Shown one piece after another: positions 41,553 to 41,598 of a stretch of DNA of 41,598 nt. Where the stretch lies: assembly GCA_023511455.1 (NCBI GenBank), contig JAIMBJ010000031.1:1-41598 (forward strand). The letters are read 5' to 3'. A program made the translations under genes and the position numbers. The DNA is from Bacillota bacterium (GTDB lineage Bacteria; Armatimonadota; HRBIN16). The notes under the pieces were generated by a model, which worked only from the letters and a program-made list of their open reading frames with translations, was not told the DNA's origin and searched no databases. The number at the start of each line of letters is the position of its first letter. Positions within the stretch are counted from its first letter, which is position 1.

Positions 41553-41598
41553 ACGTGGGAAAGAGAACATGATACACTCTTTCCACACACCGCCGAGG

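Noticed and set aside
1-41598. CRISPR arrays, tRNA or rRNA genes
   Set aside because: No regularly spaced direct repeats, cloverleaf sequences or conserved rRNA segments were recognised by eye on either strand. A dedicated tRNA and covariance-model scan was not possible here.

Overview
The window is dense, GC-rich bacterial DNA, with almost all the sequence in genes, short gaps and many ATGA or near-zero spacings. The content fits a heterotrophic, flagellated glycan degrader: six carbohydrate-active enzymes, a carbohydrate deacetylase, three sugar-type (CUT1) ABC importers with no ATPase, a tripartite tricarboxylate transporter, pyruvate:ferredoxin oxidoreductase and a c-di-GMP riboswitch in front of flgM. 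I lean toward an Armatimonadota-like or related terrestrial or thermal lineage. That is a guess from gene style, not a phylogenetic result.

Layout. 1-311: leader with part of a dispersed repeat and a possible insertion-sequence edge. 312-5582: a GH38 alpha-mannosidase followed by a GH36-like glycosidase. 5583-6290: tandem sigma-A-like and sigma-28-like promoters, a c-di-GMP-I riboswitch, flgM and a terminator. 6291-10934 (minus): PFOR followed by a dihydroorotate-dehydrogenase-like flavoprotein. 11238-14379: ABC importer A (binding protein without a visible signal peptide, plus two permeases). 14554-17756: a decaying patch containing an AlbA_2/ATPase gene broken by one in-frame TGA, a transposase remnant with its own promoter, and an apparently orphan TaqI-type DNA methyltransferase. 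17886-23318: a ChbG/YdjC deacetylase and ABC importer B. 23382-29519: a phosphotriesterase-family hydrolase, a sialidase-like protein, an oligogalacturonate-lyase-like propeller, and a TctC-TctB fusion with TctA. 29485-36220: two very large cytosolic glycosidase-like proteins with a MNT nucleotidyltransferase between them. 36406-36819 (minus): ndk. 36867-40807: ABC importer C, split by a DUF433/DUF5615 toxin-antitoxin pair on the opposite strand. 40814-41365: a NUDIX hydrolase. The right end carries a dispersed repeat.

How it works together (inference). Extracellular glycan or pectin fragments are captured by the binding proteins, imported through the CUT1 permeases (probably energised by a shared MsmX/UgpC-type ATPase encoded elsewhere) or through the TTT system, and hydrolysed in the cytosol by the large enzymes that lack signal peptides.

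The most unusual items are: (1) ABC importer B, whose binding protein carries several zinc-ribbon-like Cys clusters and is fused through an extra membrane helix to the first permease, while the second permease carries a roughly 360-residue ectodomain of repeated motifs; (2) the TctC-TctB fusion, a second case in the same locus of a receptor tethered to its membrane subunit; (3) flgM under two promoters and a c-di-GMP aptamer, where only the longer transcript would include an octamer perfectly complementary to the aptamer core.
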